Shown: positions 24,282 to 34,478, numbered from the stretch's first letter. The stretch is DNA of 64,000 nucleotides from DATHKG01 sp035489435 (GCA_035489435.1 DATHKG010000166.1); one strand, 5' to 3'. The notes: a model not told the origin generated them from the letters alone. Translations and numbers: made by a program.

Positions 24282-27200
24282 ATGATTAAGATTTTATCAA
24301 CAAAAATCCTTTCCCTGGTTGCGGTTGGCTGTGCGCTTTCAATCACGGGCAGTGTTGAACTGAAAGCCCAGGGAACACAGGCGCCTGAGACCGGAAAGGT
24401 AGTAGCAGCCGCTTCGCCAATGGACATATATAAGGGCATGAAGTACCGGAACATTGGTCCTTTCAGAGGTGGTCGCTCTCTTGGCTCTGCGGGCAGCCCA
24501 GGTCGGAAAAATGAATACTATTTTGGCGCAGTGGGTGGCGGACTTTGGAAAACAACAGACGGTGGCCTGAATTGGCTACCGGTAACGGACGGACAGTTAG
24601 GAAGCTCATCTGTAGGCGCAGTGGCTGTATCAGAAACCAATCCTGATATTGTTTACATCGGAACAGGAGAAACACAGTTTCGCGGAAACATAATGCAGGG
24701 GGATGGAGTCTATAAATCTGTTGATGCCGGCAAAACCTGGACGAATGTCGGTTTAAAAAATTCGCAGGCGATATCAAGAGTGCGAATAGATCCCACCAAT
24801 CCCGATATCGTATATGTATCAGTATTAGGCCACCCTTATGGCCCACATGAAGAGCGCGGAATATTCCGCACAAAGGATGGCGGCAAAACCTGGAAAAAAG
24901 TGCTCTTTAAGAGTGACAAGGCCGGTGCCGCCGATATCATAATAGACAGAACAAATCCAAATATTTTGTACGCTTCCATCTGGGAAGTATACCGCACCCC
25001 ATGGAAGATGTGGGGAGGAGGTGGTGCATCCGGGCTCTTCAAGTCAAAGGACGGTGGAGAAACCTGGGAAGAACTCACAAAGAAACCCGGAATGCCAACG
25101 GGAATAGTTGGTAAAATCGGGGTAACCGTATCACCGGTAGACTCATCAAGAGTGTGGGCAATTATTGAATCCGATTCCGGCGGCGTATACCGTTCAGATG
25201 ATGCGGGAATGACCTGGAAATATGTGAACAGGGACCGCAAACTCAGGCAACGTGCGTTCTACTACTCCCGTATCTATGCCGATCCAAAAGACAAAAACAC
25301 AGTATATGGCCTCAACGTTGGTTTCTTTAAATCAACAGATGGTGGTGTTACTTTTGATAAAACCATTCGCGTTCCGCATGGCGACAATCACGATCTCTGG
25401 ATTGACCCAACTGATCCCATGCGGATGATAACATCTAATGATGGTGGCGGAGCAGTATCCGAAAACGGGGGTAAATCCTGGACCGATGAAGACTTTCCTA
25501 CTGCACAACTTTATCATATCATTGCAACCAGTGATTTCCCATATCATGTAGCAGGCGCACAACAGGATAACTCAACCATTGCGATACCGAGCGAAGAATG
25601 GGACTTTATGAGTGCAAGGAATAATACCACTAAAAAAAGAGGCTGGGCATACTCAGTGGGAGGTGGTGAAAGTGGTTATATAGCGCAGGATCCCAAAAAC
25701 CCAGATATATTTTATTCCGGCAGCCAGGGCGCATTAATTACCCGGGTCGACCGAAAAACCGGGCAGATCCGTGACATCCAACCCTATCCACGCTTTTTTT
25801 CAGGGGAACCCGCAAGCGCTTTGCCTGAACGCTGGCAATGGACCTTCCCTATTGTTTTTTCGCCAGTTGATCCTACCCGCATGTATATATGTTCACAGCA
25901 TGTATGGATGACGACCGATGAAGGTCAGACCTGGAAAAAAATAAGCAATGACCTCACCCTTGCTGACACATCAACACTGGGAATAAGCGGTGGTGTGATC
26001 ACAAATGACATGAACGGACCGGAAATCTATGCAACAGTATTTGCTCTTGCACCATCTTACCACGACGTAAATACAATTTGGGCTGGTTCCGATGATGGAT
26101 TGATACATATTACCAGGAACCATGGGATTTCATGGCAAAATATCACGCCGCCGGATATGCCGAAATTTACAAGGGTAAGTATCATTGACGCTTCAAGACA
26201 CAAGCCGGGTACAGCCTATGTAGCAGGTAAAAGATACCAGTTGGATGACCGTGCTCCCTATATCTGGAAGACAGATGATTATGGTAAAACGTGGACCAAA
26301 ATAATAACCGGGATTCCCGGGGATGATTATGTTCATTCAATCAGAGAAGACATTAAAAAGCCAGGACTTCTGTACGCTGGTACCGAACATGGCATCTGGG
26401 TTTCTTTTGATGATGGTAAGAACTGGCAATCTTTACAATTGAATCTTCCTAATACGCAGGTAGCAGATATAGCAGTGACTGAAAATGATCTTGTGCTTGG
26501 AACACATGGAAGATCCGTTTGGGTGCTGGATGAAGTTGGACCCTTGCGTGATTATACGCCCGAACTGAAGGCAGATAAGATAAAACTATTCAAGCCTGGC
26601 ACAGCGGTAAGACGAGTACAAAATGCATTGTTTCAATATTACCTACCGGAAAAAGCTGACTCAGTAAAAATTGAAATCATGGACTCAACCGGTAAAATGA
26701 TCAAATCTTTCACAGGAAAACCAAAAGTGGATTCTCTTGCCGTAACTGAAGAATCCGAAGACGGACCAGTAAGGGTTCAAAAACCACCAGGTGTTGCTCA
26801 AGGCATGAACCAGTTTGAATGGGACCTGAGATACCCTGGAGCCACTGAATTTCCAGGGATGATTATCTGGGGCGCACGGCCTCAGAACGGACCTTTGGCA
26901 GTACCAGGAAAATATTCGGTCAAATTCACAACAGCATCACAATCTTTCACAGAACCATTTGAGATCAAAGCTGATCCGCGTCTGAAAAATGTTACAGTTG
27001 CAGACATGAAAGAACAGTTTAAGCTGGCGATGGAATTAAGGAATAAGGTAAGCGAGGCTAACGAATCCGTAATCAGGATCAGAGCAATCAAAGCTTCTAT
27101 CAATAATAAAAAAACAAAAACAGCCACAGATCAAAAACTGCTTGTACAACTAAGCACCATTGAAGAAGCTTTGTACCAGGTAAAAAATCAGAGTGGACAG

Positions 27201-27380
27201 GATCCGTTAAACTTTCCAATAAAGATCAATAATCGTCTCGCTGCACTTTGGAGAAGTATAGAAACCGGTGACTCAAAACCTACAGCGGCTTCTTATGAAA
27301 TGACTAAACAACTGTCAGCAGATCTTGAAAAGCAAATAACGGAATTGAAGAAGATAACAGTAACCAAGAAAGCGTTTTAA
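24282..27380 (+). CDS. Secreted VPS10/sortilin-like BNR-repeat protein (paralog A)
   Basis: The 1032-residue protein has a signal peptide (about 1-30) and a beta-propeller-type body (about 45-760) with at least ten Asp-box/BNR motifs, S/T-x-D-x-G-x-T-W, such as LWKTTDGGLNW, YKSVDAGKTW, FRTKDGGKTW, FKSKDGGETW, YRSDDAGMTW and WKTDDYGKTW. The C-terminal 270 residues combine a beta-sandwich-like region and a Lys-rich helical tail. Members are often annotated as glycosyl hydrolases because BNR propellers occur in xyloglucanases and sialidases, but no catalytic residues can be assigned here, so the name would be unsafe. It lies 120 bases after susD. Confidence 0.85.
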   Translation: MIKILSTKILSLVAVGCALSITGSVELKAQGTQAPETGKVVAAASPMDIYKGMKYRNIGPFRGGRSLGSAGSPGRKNEYYFGAVGGGLWKTTDGGLNWLPVTDGQLGSSSVGAVAVSETNPDIVYIGTGETQFRGNIMQGDGVYKSVDAGKTWTNVGLKNSQAISRVRIDPTNPDIVYVSVLGHPYGPHEERGIFRTKDGGKTWKKVLFKSDKAGAADIIIDRTNPNILYASIWEVYRTPWKMWGGGGASGLFKSKDGGETWEELTKKPGMPTGIVGKIGVTVSPVDSSRVWAIIESDSGGVYRSDDAGMTWKYVNRDRKLRQRAFYYSRIYADPKDKNTVYGLNVGFFKSTDGGVTFDKTIRVPHGDNHDLWIDPTDPMRMITSNDGGGAVSENGGKSWTDEDFPTAQLYHIIATSDFPYHVAGAQQDNSTIAIPSEEWDFMSARNNTTKKRGWAYSVGGGESGYIAQDPKNPDIFYSGSQGALITRVDRKTGQIRDIQPYPRFFSGEPASALPERWQWTFPIVFSPVDPTRMYICSQHVWMTTDEGQTWKKISNDLTLADTSTLGISGGVITNDMNGPEIYATVFALAPSYHDVNTIWAGSDDGLIHITRNHGISWQNITPPDMPKFTRVSIIDASRHKPGTAYVAGKRYQLDDRAPYIWKTDDYGKTWTKIITGIPGDDYVHSIREDIKKPGLLYAGTEHGIWVSFDDGKNWQSLQLNLPNTQVADIAVTENDLVLGTHGRSVWVLDEVGPLRDYTPELKADKIKLFKPGTAVRRVQNALFQYYLPEKADSVKIEIMDSTGKMIKSFTGKPKVDSLAVTEESEDGPVRVQKPPGVAQGMNQFEWDLRYPGATEFPGMIIWGARPQNGPLAVPGKYSVKFTTASQSFTEPFEIKADPRLKNVTVADMKEQFKLAMELRNKVSEANESVIRIRAIKASINNKKTKTATDQKLLVQLSTIEEALYQVKNQSGQDPLNFPIKINNRLAALWRSIETGDSKPTAASYEMTKQLSADLEKQITELKKITVTKKAF

Positions 27381-27511
27381 TGGTAGTCGCTCAATGGTCC
27401 ATGTCTTTAAAACGCTTTGCCGAAATTTTAAATGTCAACGACTACGATTTATTCTTATTATTGAAAAGAATCAATTTCATCCACAAACGGAACGAGCCAT
27501 AACAAAAGGAA

Positions 27512-30500
27512 ATGAAAAAAAGAGACCTGTTCAAACTTGCCATACTGCTGATAACTATCACAGGATCCCTCCTGGGAACTGCTAACGTCCACGCCCAAAC
27601 GAGCACAACGGACCCATACAAAACCACGGGTTCATCGGAACTTGAAGCAAAAGAAGCAGACTATTTCAAGGGCCTTAAATACCGAAACATCGGTCCCTTC
27701 AGAGGCGGTCGGTCAACGGCAGCTTCAGGAAGTACGAAGCGAAAAAATGAATATTATTTTGGAGCTACTGGAGGTGGCTTATGGAAAACAACTGACGGCG
27801 GATTTAGCTGGAACCCCGTAACAGACAGTATGCTGAACAGTTCCTCTGTTGGTGCAGTGGGTATCTCCGAATCAAACCCGGATATCGTTTACATCGGTAC
27901 CGGCGAAAGTGAGTTCCGTGGAAACATTATGCAGGGCGACGGCGTATATAAGTCAACTGATGCCGGCAAAACCTGGAAACATATGGGTCTTAAATCAACC
28001 CAAACAATTTCCCGTATACGTGTCCATCCCACTAACCCTGACATCGCATATGCAGCAGCGTTAGGACATGCCTATAATAAAAATGAGGATCGTGGAGTAT
28101 TTCGTACCAGGGATGGCGGAAAAACCTGGCAGAAAGTGCTGTACAAAAGCAATAAGGCAGGAGCCGAGGACCTTATTATTGATCCTACAAATCCTAATAT
28201 ACTGTATGCTGCCATCTGGGAAGTATACAGAACGCCATGGATGATGTGGGGTGGTGGTGACGACTGCGGGATATACAAATCTGTTGATGGTGGCGACACC
28301 TGGGAGGATCTCACTAAAAAACCGGGTATGCCAAAAGGTCCGCTGGGAAAAATAGGAATTACTGTTTCTCCGGTAAAACCAGATCGGGTATGGGCAGTTA
28401 TCGAAGCTGATTCTGGCGGCGTTTATCGTTCAGATGATGCAGGTAAAACCTGGAAGTACATAAACCGTGACAGAAAGCTTCGCCAAAGAGCATTCTATTA
28501 TTCACGCATCTATGCCGATCCAAAAGATTCTAACGGTATCTACGGATTGAATGTTGGTTTTTTTAAATCAGTTGACGGTGGCAAATCATTCAACAAAACG
28601 ATACGTGTACCACATGGCGATAACCATGACCTCTGGATAGATCCGGAAGACCCGTTGAGAATGGTGACAGCCAATGACGGTGGTGGTTCAGTAACCGTGA
28701 ACGGAGGGAAAACCTGGACCGATGAAGACTTTCCGACAGCACAGTTATATCATATAATGGTAACCAGTGATTTTCCATATCATGTAGCAGGTGCACAACA
28801 GGATAATTCCACCATTGCCGTTCCCAGCGAAGGATGGACTCATATGAACGCGAGAAACAATACTATAAAACGTAGCACATGGTCATATGCCGTTGGTGGA
28901 GGAGAAAGCGGCTATATTGCCCAGGATCCAAAAAACCCGGACATTTTTTATGCGGGTAGCTACTCTGCTGTTCTCACGAGAATCAACAGAAAAACAGGTG
29001 AAAGCAGAGAAGTCACTCCATATCCAAGATATTTCATGGGTGAAGCTCCAAAAGATATTCCTGAACGTTGGCAATGGACCTTCCCGATAGTTTTCTCACA
29101 AAAGGATCCAACTCGATTGTATACCAGTTCACAACATGTTTGGGTTACTACTGATGACGGACAATCATGGAAAAAAATCAGTCCGGATCTCACACTTGCT
29201 GATACAACAACTTTGGGAATAAGCGGCGGTATTATCACCAATGATATGACCGGGGTGGAAGTTTATGGAACCGTATTTGCTCTCACGCCATCGTTCCATG
29301 ATGCAAATACCATATGGACAGGATCAGACGACGGTATTATGCATATCACCCGTAACGGTGGTACAAGTTGGACTAAAATAACACCGCCTGACATGCAGAA
29401 ACATACCCGTGTCAGCATCATTGATGAATCAAGACATAAGGCAGGTGTCGCCTATGTAGCAGCCAAGCGTTACCAGATGGGCGACCGTGCACCCTATATA
29501 TGGAAAACTGCTGACTACGGTAAGACCTGGACCAAAATTGTTACAGGATTGCCCGCTGACGAGTTTGTACACTCTATAAGAGAAGACATCAAAAAGCCAG
29601 GACTGCTTTTCGCTGGAACTGAACATGGTGTTTATGTTTCCTTTGATGATGGTGGCAAATGGCAGCCTCTACAATTAAATCTGCCAAACACCCAGGTTGC
29701 TGATCTTATTGTAACTGAGAAAGACCTGGTAGTCGGAACTCATGGCAGGTCAATTTACATCCTCGATGACATTTCGCCATTACGGGAATACAAGCCGGAA
29801 CTACTGGCTAAACCTGTAGTGTTCTTTAAACCAGAGTACGCAGTGCGAAGATTACAGGCAGCGACATTTCAGTACTATTTATCCAAACCTGTAGATTCTG
29901 TAAAGATTGAAATTTTAGACTCCAACAATGTTGTGATAAACACTTTCAGAAGTGTACAGAAAAAAACTGACTCAACACGGGCAGATTCAGCAAAATTAGC
30001 GTCTTCGAAAACCGAGTCGTCCATTGTAACCAAAGCCGGTGCGGCTGATGCTACAGGAAAATCGGGTAATTTGAAAGCAGACACTACTTCAAAAGCAGCC
30101 GCAGTACTTGCAGAAGATGGTGATGACGATGAAGAATCTTTTGTACCGAGGCCAAGGTTTCCAGGAAATGTAGCCGGCGTTAACCAGTATGATTGGGATC
30201 TCCACTATCCCGGAGCAACGGATTTTAAAGGGATGATTTTGTGGGGAGCCCGCATAACGCAGGGACCTTGGGCGCTGCCGGGAAAATACACCGTGAGATT
30301 AACTGCTGCAGGCGAAGTAATCAGCCATCCGTTCGAGATTAAGCCGAATCCAAACACACCTTCCATTACCGTGGCCGACATGAAAGAACAGTTTGCGCTA
30401 GCCATGGAATTGAGAGACAAAGTAAGTAAAGCCAATGAAACCGTAGTTCAGATCAGGAAAATCAAAGAAACCCTGATGAAGAAAAAGACACAAACTGCGG

Positions 30501-30754
30501 CTGAAAAACGTTTGATTGGCGAACTGAGTATAATCGAAGAAACGCTTTACCAGGTTAAAAACGAAAGCAACCAGGATCCGCTGAATTTCGGTATTCGTCT
30601 CAATAATCGCCTTGCTTCCCTTTGGAAGATTGTAGAGTCAGGAGATGGAAAACCCACAAACGGCTCGTACCAGGTTTCAAAAGAACTAACCGCAGATCTT
30701 GAAAAACTGGTTCAGGAGGTCAAAAGAATTGCTACGCCAAGAAAGGCATTCTAA
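27512..30754 (+). CDS. Secreted VPS10/sortilin-like BNR-repeat protein (paralog B)
   Basis: The 1080-residue protein is a tandem paralog of the preceding one: most BNR motifs and connecting blocks are the same or nearly so (for example YYSRIYADPKD and GAQQDNSTIA in both). The signal peptide is MKKRDLFKLAILLITITGSLLG ... HAQ. The main difference is an extra Ser/Lys/Ala/Asp-rich linker of roughly 50 residues at about 820-890, ending in an acidic DGDDDEES run, before the C-terminal sandwich. It starts 131 bases after paralog A and ends before a strong terminator at 30802. Function is not known; the duplicate beside SusCD suggests shared surface or substrate-binding duty (inference). Confidence 0.85.
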   Translation: MKKRDLFKLAILLITITGSLLGTANVHAQTSTTDPYKTTGSSELEAKEADYFKGLKYRNIGPFRGGRSTAASGSTKRKNEYYFGATGGGLWKTTDGGFSWNPVTDSMLNSSSVGAVGISESNPDIVYIGTGESEFRGNIMQGDGVYKSTDAGKTWKHMGLKSTQTISRIRVHPTNPDIAYAAALGHAYNKNEDRGVFRTRDGGKTWQKVLYKSNKAGAEDLIIDPTNPNILYAAIWEVYRTPWMMWGGGDDCGIYKSVDGGDTWEDLTKKPGMPKGPLGKIGITVSPVKPDRVWAVIEADSGGVYRSDDAGKTWKYINRDRKLRQRAFYYSRIYADPKDSNGIYGLNVGFFKSVDGGKSFNKTIRVPHGDNHDLWIDPEDPLRMVTANDGGGSVTVNGGKTWTDEDFPTAQLYHIMVTSDFPYHVAGAQQDNSTIAVPSEGWTHMNARNNTIKRSTWSYAVGGGESGYIAQDPKNPDIFYAGSYSAVLTRINRKTGESREVTPYPRYFMGEAPKDIPERWQWTFPIVFSQKDPTRLYTSSQHVWVTTDDGQSWKKISPDLTLADTTTLGISGGIITNDMTGVEVYGTVFALTPSFHDANTIWTGSDDGIMHITRNGGTSWTKITPPDMQKHTRVSIIDESRHKAGVAYVAAKRYQMGDRAPYIWKTADYGKTWTKIVTGLPADEFVHSIREDIKKPGLLFAGTEHGVYVSFDDGGKWQPLQLNLPNTQVADLIVTEKDLVVGTHGRSIYILDDISPLREYKPELLAKPVVFFKPEYAVRRLQAATFQYYLSKPVDSVKIEILDSNNVVINTFRSVQKKTDSTRADSAKLASSKTESSIVTKAGAADATGKSGNLKADTTSKAAAVLAEDGDDDEESFVPRPRFPGNVAGVNQYDWDLHYPGATDFKGMILWGARITQGPWALPGKYTVRLTAAGEVISHPFEIKPNPNTPSITVADMKEQFALAMELRDKVSKANETVVQIRKIKETLMKKKTQTAAEKRLIGELSIIEETLYQVKNESNQDPLNFGIRLNNRLASLWKIVESGDGKPTNGSYQVSKELTADLEKLVQEVKRIATPRKAF

Positions 30755-30801
30755 TAAAACTGTTTTAAAATAAGTACATCCTCTTAAGGAAGACCTCAAG
30801 G

Positions 30802-30836
30802 AGAGAGACGATTGAAAAATCTGTCTCTCTTTTTTT
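30802..30836 (+). terminator. Intrinsic terminator after BNR paralog B
   Basis: Perfect 8-bp stem AGAGAGAC (30802-30809) / GTCTCTCT (30823-30830), 13-base loop, followed by a T-run to 30836. It ends the transcription unit of paralog B, possibly the whole susCD operon. Confidence 0.85.
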
Positions 30837-30866
30837 GCAATTAATTCTACCTTTTGACTTTTGACT

Positions 30867-30874
30867 TATATTTG
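30867..30874 (+). promoter_or_regulatory. Candidate promoter -7 element of the 31040 TonB receptor
   Basis: TATATTTG matches TAnnTTTG. It lies about 165 bases before the receptor start, leaving a long leader; the -33 box is not convincing (TTTG at 30853-30856 is too close). Confidence 0.4.
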
Positions 30875-31039
30875 ATGGCCATTCTTACCAGTTCAATGAT
30901 TGTGATCTTATAAATTAAGATTTTCTCTCCAACAGATAAACTATTGACCCATATTCCAACCCTGCATCATCCTTATTGCCGGGATATACTTGCCATTCAT
31001 TTAGATTGTAATCACTAGAACATGTTTAATATTTCTATT

Positions 31040-33310
31040 ATGAGAAAAGTTTGGATTGGTGTGGTATTACTGTGTGGGGGACAACAAATCTGTGCCCAGT
31101 CAGACACTTCGTCATTGGAAGAAGTAGTAGTGTCGGCTTCAAAATTCAAATCTTCAAAACAAGGGGTCTCTCAAAAAATTGACGTCATTGGACAACCTTA
31201 CATAAGCAAGGTAAACGCGCAAAACACCGGCGACTTATTGACAAGTACGGGTAATATCTTTGTTCAAAAAAGCCAGCAAGGTGGCAGTAGTCCGGTAATC
31301 AGGGGATTCGAAGCCAGCAGGGTGCTGCTGGTAGTTGATGGTATCAGGATGAATAATGCTATTTACCGGGCAGGACACCTCCAGAATGTTATAACTGTAG
31401 ATCAGAACATGCTCGAACGGGTGGAAATAATGTACGGTCCCTCTTCTACTCTATATGGCAGTGATGCACTTGGTGGCTCTTTACATTTTACTACGCGGGC
31501 AGTGAAGTTGCCTGACGCCGAGAAGAAGATGGTCGTGAACGGCAATGCTTTTCTGAGATATTCGTCTGCAAACAATGAACGTACAGGGCATGCTGATATA
31601 AACATTGGCTTTAAAAAAATAGGCTTCCTTACTTCGGTAACTTTCAGCGATTTCGATGACCTCAAAATGGGTCGCAACTACCCGGATAAATATCCTGATT
31701 TTGGCAGAAGAACCTCCTATGTTGATGTTACAGGAACCCCGCCTACAGATTTAGTAATGTCAAACAACGATGACCGGGTACAAAAATATTCGGGTTACCT
31801 CCAATGGGATCTTCTTGAAAAAATTACTTTCCAGCACACCAAAAACGTTTCGCATACATTGAATTTACAATTATCAAACAGTACTAATGTTCCGAGATAT
31901 GACCGACTCCAGGATTTAAGAAATGGCACGTTGCGTTATGCTGAATGGTTTTATGGTCCACAGAAACGGAATTTGGCAGCATACATTCTCAATGTGAATA
32001 ATATCGGAGCTCTTTTTGATGATTTCAGACTCACAGTAAGTTACCAGGACATATCAGAAAGCAGGCAACAACGGGACTATCAAAGATATGATCGCTTTGA
32101 CAGCAGAAGAGAGAATATCAAAGTATTTGGGGCTGTTGCTGACGCAAGGAAAAGATTTGGAGATAACGAAATAACTGTTGGTGCTGATGCACAGTTAAAT
32201 GATCTTAACTCAATAGCTGATCGTACAAACCTGTTGACCGGTGCGGTATCAAAGCTGGATACCCGTTACCCGGATGGAAAGAACCGAATGAATCATTTTG
32301 CTGTTTATGCCCAGCATGCATTAAGTCTCGAAGGTGGCAAGTGGAAGCTCAATGATGGCATAAGATTACAAACAGTAAACCTTCATTCTACAATAAATGA
32401 TAACTCTTTTTTTAGCCTGCCGGTGACTGATATGAAATATAATCTTCAGTCGCTTACTGGAAATTTAGGGTTGGTATACCAACAGCCAACATGGAAAGGC
32501 GTGATAAATGTTTCATCTGGTTTCAGGGCGCCTAATATCGATGACCTTGCAAGAATATTTGAGTCAAGCACCAGTGTGCAAAGAGTAGTGATTCCAAATG
32601 CCGGCATCAAACCAGAATATACGTACAATACGGATCTTGGTTTTAGCGGAAACATTGCCAAAATGTTCAAATGGGATGTCTCTGTATTCTATACTTCTTT
32701 CAGGAACGCTATTACTCTCGCTCCATATCAATTAAACGGACAGGATTCAATCATTTATAATGGCACAAAGAGCCAGGTGGTGGCAAATCAAAATCTCAAT
32801 AAGGCCTATATGTATGGGTTCAGCGCAAAAATCACCGCAACATTGAACAAACATTTTTCTTTGTATTCAACATTGAATTATACAAAAGGTCGATACAAAA
32901 CTGACGAAAAAACAAAAACAAATATCTACCAGGAACATACAAACGGTGAATACATTCTGGTTCAGGCCAATGTAAAAGAAAAGCCAATGGATCATATCCC
33001 ACCAATGTTCGGACTTACTAGTTTCGAATATAAAAATGAATGGCTGAGCGCAGAAGTGTTTGGCCAGTATTTTGGATGGAAAAAACTGAGCGAGTATAAT
33101 GCAGACGGAGAAGACAATGCGCAGTATGCAACTGCAGATGGTATGCCTGCATGGATAACCCTTAACTTGCGGACCTCTATTAAAATTACCGAGAATTTGC
33201 GGGTTCAGGGGGCTATTGAAAATATAACTGACAGAAATTACCGAAATTTTGCGTCAGGTTTTTCTGCTCCGGGAAGAAATTTCATCTTATCCTTGCGTAC
33301 TGCTTTCTGA
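31040..33310 (+). CDS. TonB-dependent receptor (siderophore/heme/metal type)
   Basis: From ATG 31040 the signal peptide reads MRKVWIGVVLLCGGQQICAQ; the ATG at 31022 adds six residues and is less fitting. The 756-residue protein has no regulatory N-terminal domain and goes directly to a TonB-box-like stretch (LEEVVVSASKF), plug (PVIRGFEASRVLLVVDGIRMNNAIYRAG; VEIMYGPSSTLYGSDALGG) and barrel ending RNFILSLRTAF. The plug resembles HmuR/BtuB-type receptors. A PepSY protein gene follows after 29 bases, an arrangement common in iron acquisition. Confidence 0.92.
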   Translation: MRKVWIGVVLLCGGQQICAQSDTSSLEEVVVSASKFKSSKQGVSQKIDVIGQPYISKVNAQNTGDLLTSTGNIFVQKSQQGGSSPVIRGFEASRVLLVVDGIRMNNAIYRAGHLQNVITVDQNMLERVEIMYGPSSTLYGSDALGGSLHFTTRAVKLPDAEKKMVVNGNAFLRYSSANNERTGHADINIGFKKIGFLTSVTFSDFDDLKMGRNYPDKYPDFGRRTSYVDVTGTPPTDLVMSNNDDRVQKYSGYLQWDLLEKITFQHTKNVSHTLNLQLSNSTNVPRYDRLQDLRNGTLRYAEWFYGPQKRNLAAYILNVNNIGALFDDFRLTVSYQDISESRQQRDYQRYDRFDSRRENIKVFGAVADARKRFGDNEITVGADAQLNDLNSIADRTNLLTGAVSKLDTRYPDGKNRMNHFAVYAQHALSLEGGKWKLNDGIRLQTVNLHSTINDNSFFSLPVTDMKYNLQSLTGNLGLVYQQPTWKGVINVSSGFRAPNIDDLARIFESSTSVQRVVIPNAGIKPEYTYNTDLGFSGNIAKMFKWDVSVFYTSFRNAITLAPYQLNGQDSIIYNGTKSQVVANQNLNKAYMYGFSAKITATLNKHFSLYSTLNYTKGRYKTDEKTKTNIYQEHTNGEYILVQANVKEKPMDHIPPMFGLTSFEYKNEWLSAEVFGQYFGWKKLSEYNADGEDNAQYATADGMPAWITLNLRTSIKITENLRVQGAIENITDRNYRNFASGFSAPGRNFILSLRTAF

Positions 33311-33339
33311 AATTTTAATTCTTCAGAAAACAGATAATT

Positions 33340-33963
33340 ATGTCGAATGATTCAACACTTATTATAGCAAAGAAAACGAGGTGGTACCGTAAATGGCACC
33401 GCCGCGTTGGTTTGTTTGTTATTATTTTTCTTCTTGTTATCTCGGTCACGGGTATCCTCCTCGTCTGGAAAAAAAATAGCAACGGTCAAATACTTGCCGA
33501 TTCAAAAACCGGTAGCAGTACATCGCTCACCGATTGGAAATCTTATGATGCACTTGCGGCTGATGCAAAGACCGCTTTGCGCAGCAAGTATGGGAATGAT
33601 GTTTCAGTGGAGATAAGTCGTATAGACGCCAGGCCTGACAAGGGAATGGTCAAATTTATTTTCGAGGGACACTATCATGCAATACAACTGGATGCGTCAA
33701 CCGGTCGCGTTTTACATTACGAAGAAAGACGGGCGGATTTTATAGAGCAGATTCATGATGGAAGTATCATTGATAATCTGGCGGGTACTAAAGGTTATGC
33801 AAAACTTATCTATGGTACAATTGCAAGCCTCGGCCTGCTTATCTTAACAATTTCGGGATTTTGGTTATGGTACAACCCTAAAAGAATAACGAAGAAAAAG
33901 AGAAAGACCGGTGATATAAGCAAGCGGGTTAATCTATCAGCAAAGGCCAACATACAACAGTAA
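33340..33963 (+). CDS. PepSY-domain membrane protein (iron-uptake associated)
   Basis: The 207-residue protein begins with a basic patch KKTRWYRKWHRRVGLFV leading into a membrane segment (about 22-44), a periplasmic PepSY-like region (about 60-140) and a second membrane segment (about 158-178) followed by a basic tail. The WHRRVG motif with a conserved histidine is typical of PepSY-associated transmembrane proteins, of which the large members are ferric-siderophore reductases; this is a short two-helix version. It is probably co-transcribed with the upstream receptor. Confidence 0.85.
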   Translation: MSNDSTLIIAKKTRWYRKWHRRVGLFVIIFLLVISVTGILLVWKKNSNGQILADSKTGSSTSLTDWKSYDALAADAKTALRSKYGNDVSVEISRIDARPDKGMVKFIFEGHYHAIQLDASTGRVLHYEERRADFIEQIHDGSIIDNLAGTKGYAKLIYGTIASLGLLILTISGFWLWYNPKRITKKKRKTGDISKRVNLSAKANIQQ

Positions 33964-34006
33964 AGAATAAACAGTAAAGAAATAAATACCGATCAGAAAC
34001 GCCAGA

Positions 34007-34201
34007 TCAGGTGGCCCTGTCCTTTGTGTTTTTAATCAGGCTGATACCCGCGGAAAAAAATATAGCACCAAGAACTCCTGCAAAAATGATCGACTTGATA
34101 TTTTTGTTAGATCCACCCCCATTCATAAAAGTTACCCCAGCGTAAATCAGACCAACAACACCCAGTATAGATAGTATTATCCCTAAAATTCGCTTTTCCA
34201 T
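34007..34201 (-). CDS. Small two-helix membrane protein
   Basis: The 64-residue protein has two hydrophobic segments (about 5-26 and 38-56) joined by a polar loop NGGGSNKNIK and ends in a charged tail. Such tiny proteins are common in Bacteroidota next to housekeeping genes but have no assigned function. It is the only gene on this strand between the tRNA-Lys terminator hairpins and the convergent PepSY gene. Confidence 0.7.
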   Translation of the reverse strand: MEKRILGIILSILGVVGLIYAGVTFMNGGGSNKNIKSIIFAGVLGAIFFSAGISLIKNTKDRAT

Positions 34202-34262
34202 TTTTTATAGAGGTTTTGTCTTAAAAATAAAATTCTAAAAATATAAGTATTACGGGCAACAA

Positions 34263-34287
34263 AAAAGCCGTGATGCTCACGGCTTTT
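34263..34287. terminator. Bidirectional intrinsic terminator
   Basis: Perfect 11-bp palindrome AAAAGCCGTGA (34263-34273) / TCACGGCTTTT (34277-34287) with a TGC loop; A- and T-runs allow function in both directions. It separates the small membrane protein from the tRNA-Lys unit. Confidence 0.8.
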
Positions 34288-34349
34288 CATATACTAAAAG
34301 TCTGCCAGCCTCAGGATATCTGAATCACCCTTGGTGGTTTTTGTCTGGC

Positions 34350-34388
34350 AAAAAAAGCAATAGTCGCCTGTTAACCAGGCGACTATTG
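34350..34388 (-). terminator. Terminator of tRNA-Lys
   Basis: Perfect 13-bp hairpin CAATAGTCGCCTG (34358-34370) / CAGGCGACTATTG (34376-34388), loop of five bases, followed on the minus strand by a run of seven T (34356-34350). It starts 6 bases downstream of the mature tRNA 3' end. Confidence 0.9.
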
Positions 34389-34393
34389 GAATG

Positions 34394-34467
34394 TGACCCC
34401 CCTGGGGCTCGAACCCAGGACCTACTGATTAAGAGTCAGTAGCTCTAACCAACTGAGCTAGGGAGTC
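34394..34467 (-). tRNA. tRNA-Lys (anticodon CTT)
   Basis: The minus strand folds as a standard 74-base cloverleaf: acceptor GACTCCC / GGGGGTC with discriminator A, D-arm GCTCAGTTGGTTAGAGC, anticodon stem ACTGA / TCAGT with loop CTCTTAA giving anticodon CTT (reads AAG, lysine), and T-arm CTGGG-TTCGAGC-CCCAG. The 3' CCA is not encoded. A TATATTTG promoter element lies just upstream and a strong hairpin terminator just downstream, so it is a single-gene unit. Confidence 0.97.
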
Positions 34468-34478
34468 AAAAAGGATTG

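Noticed and set aside
24282..30754. Calling the two BNR proteins glycosyl hydrolases
   Set aside because: BNR repeats alone do not show a catalytic site, so the name was avoided.
34290..34390. Minus-strand reading between the tRNA-Lys terminator and the next hairpin, with a CxxC-like peptide
   Set aside because: No start codon and it lies within the terminator hairpin; the CxxC pattern is by chance.
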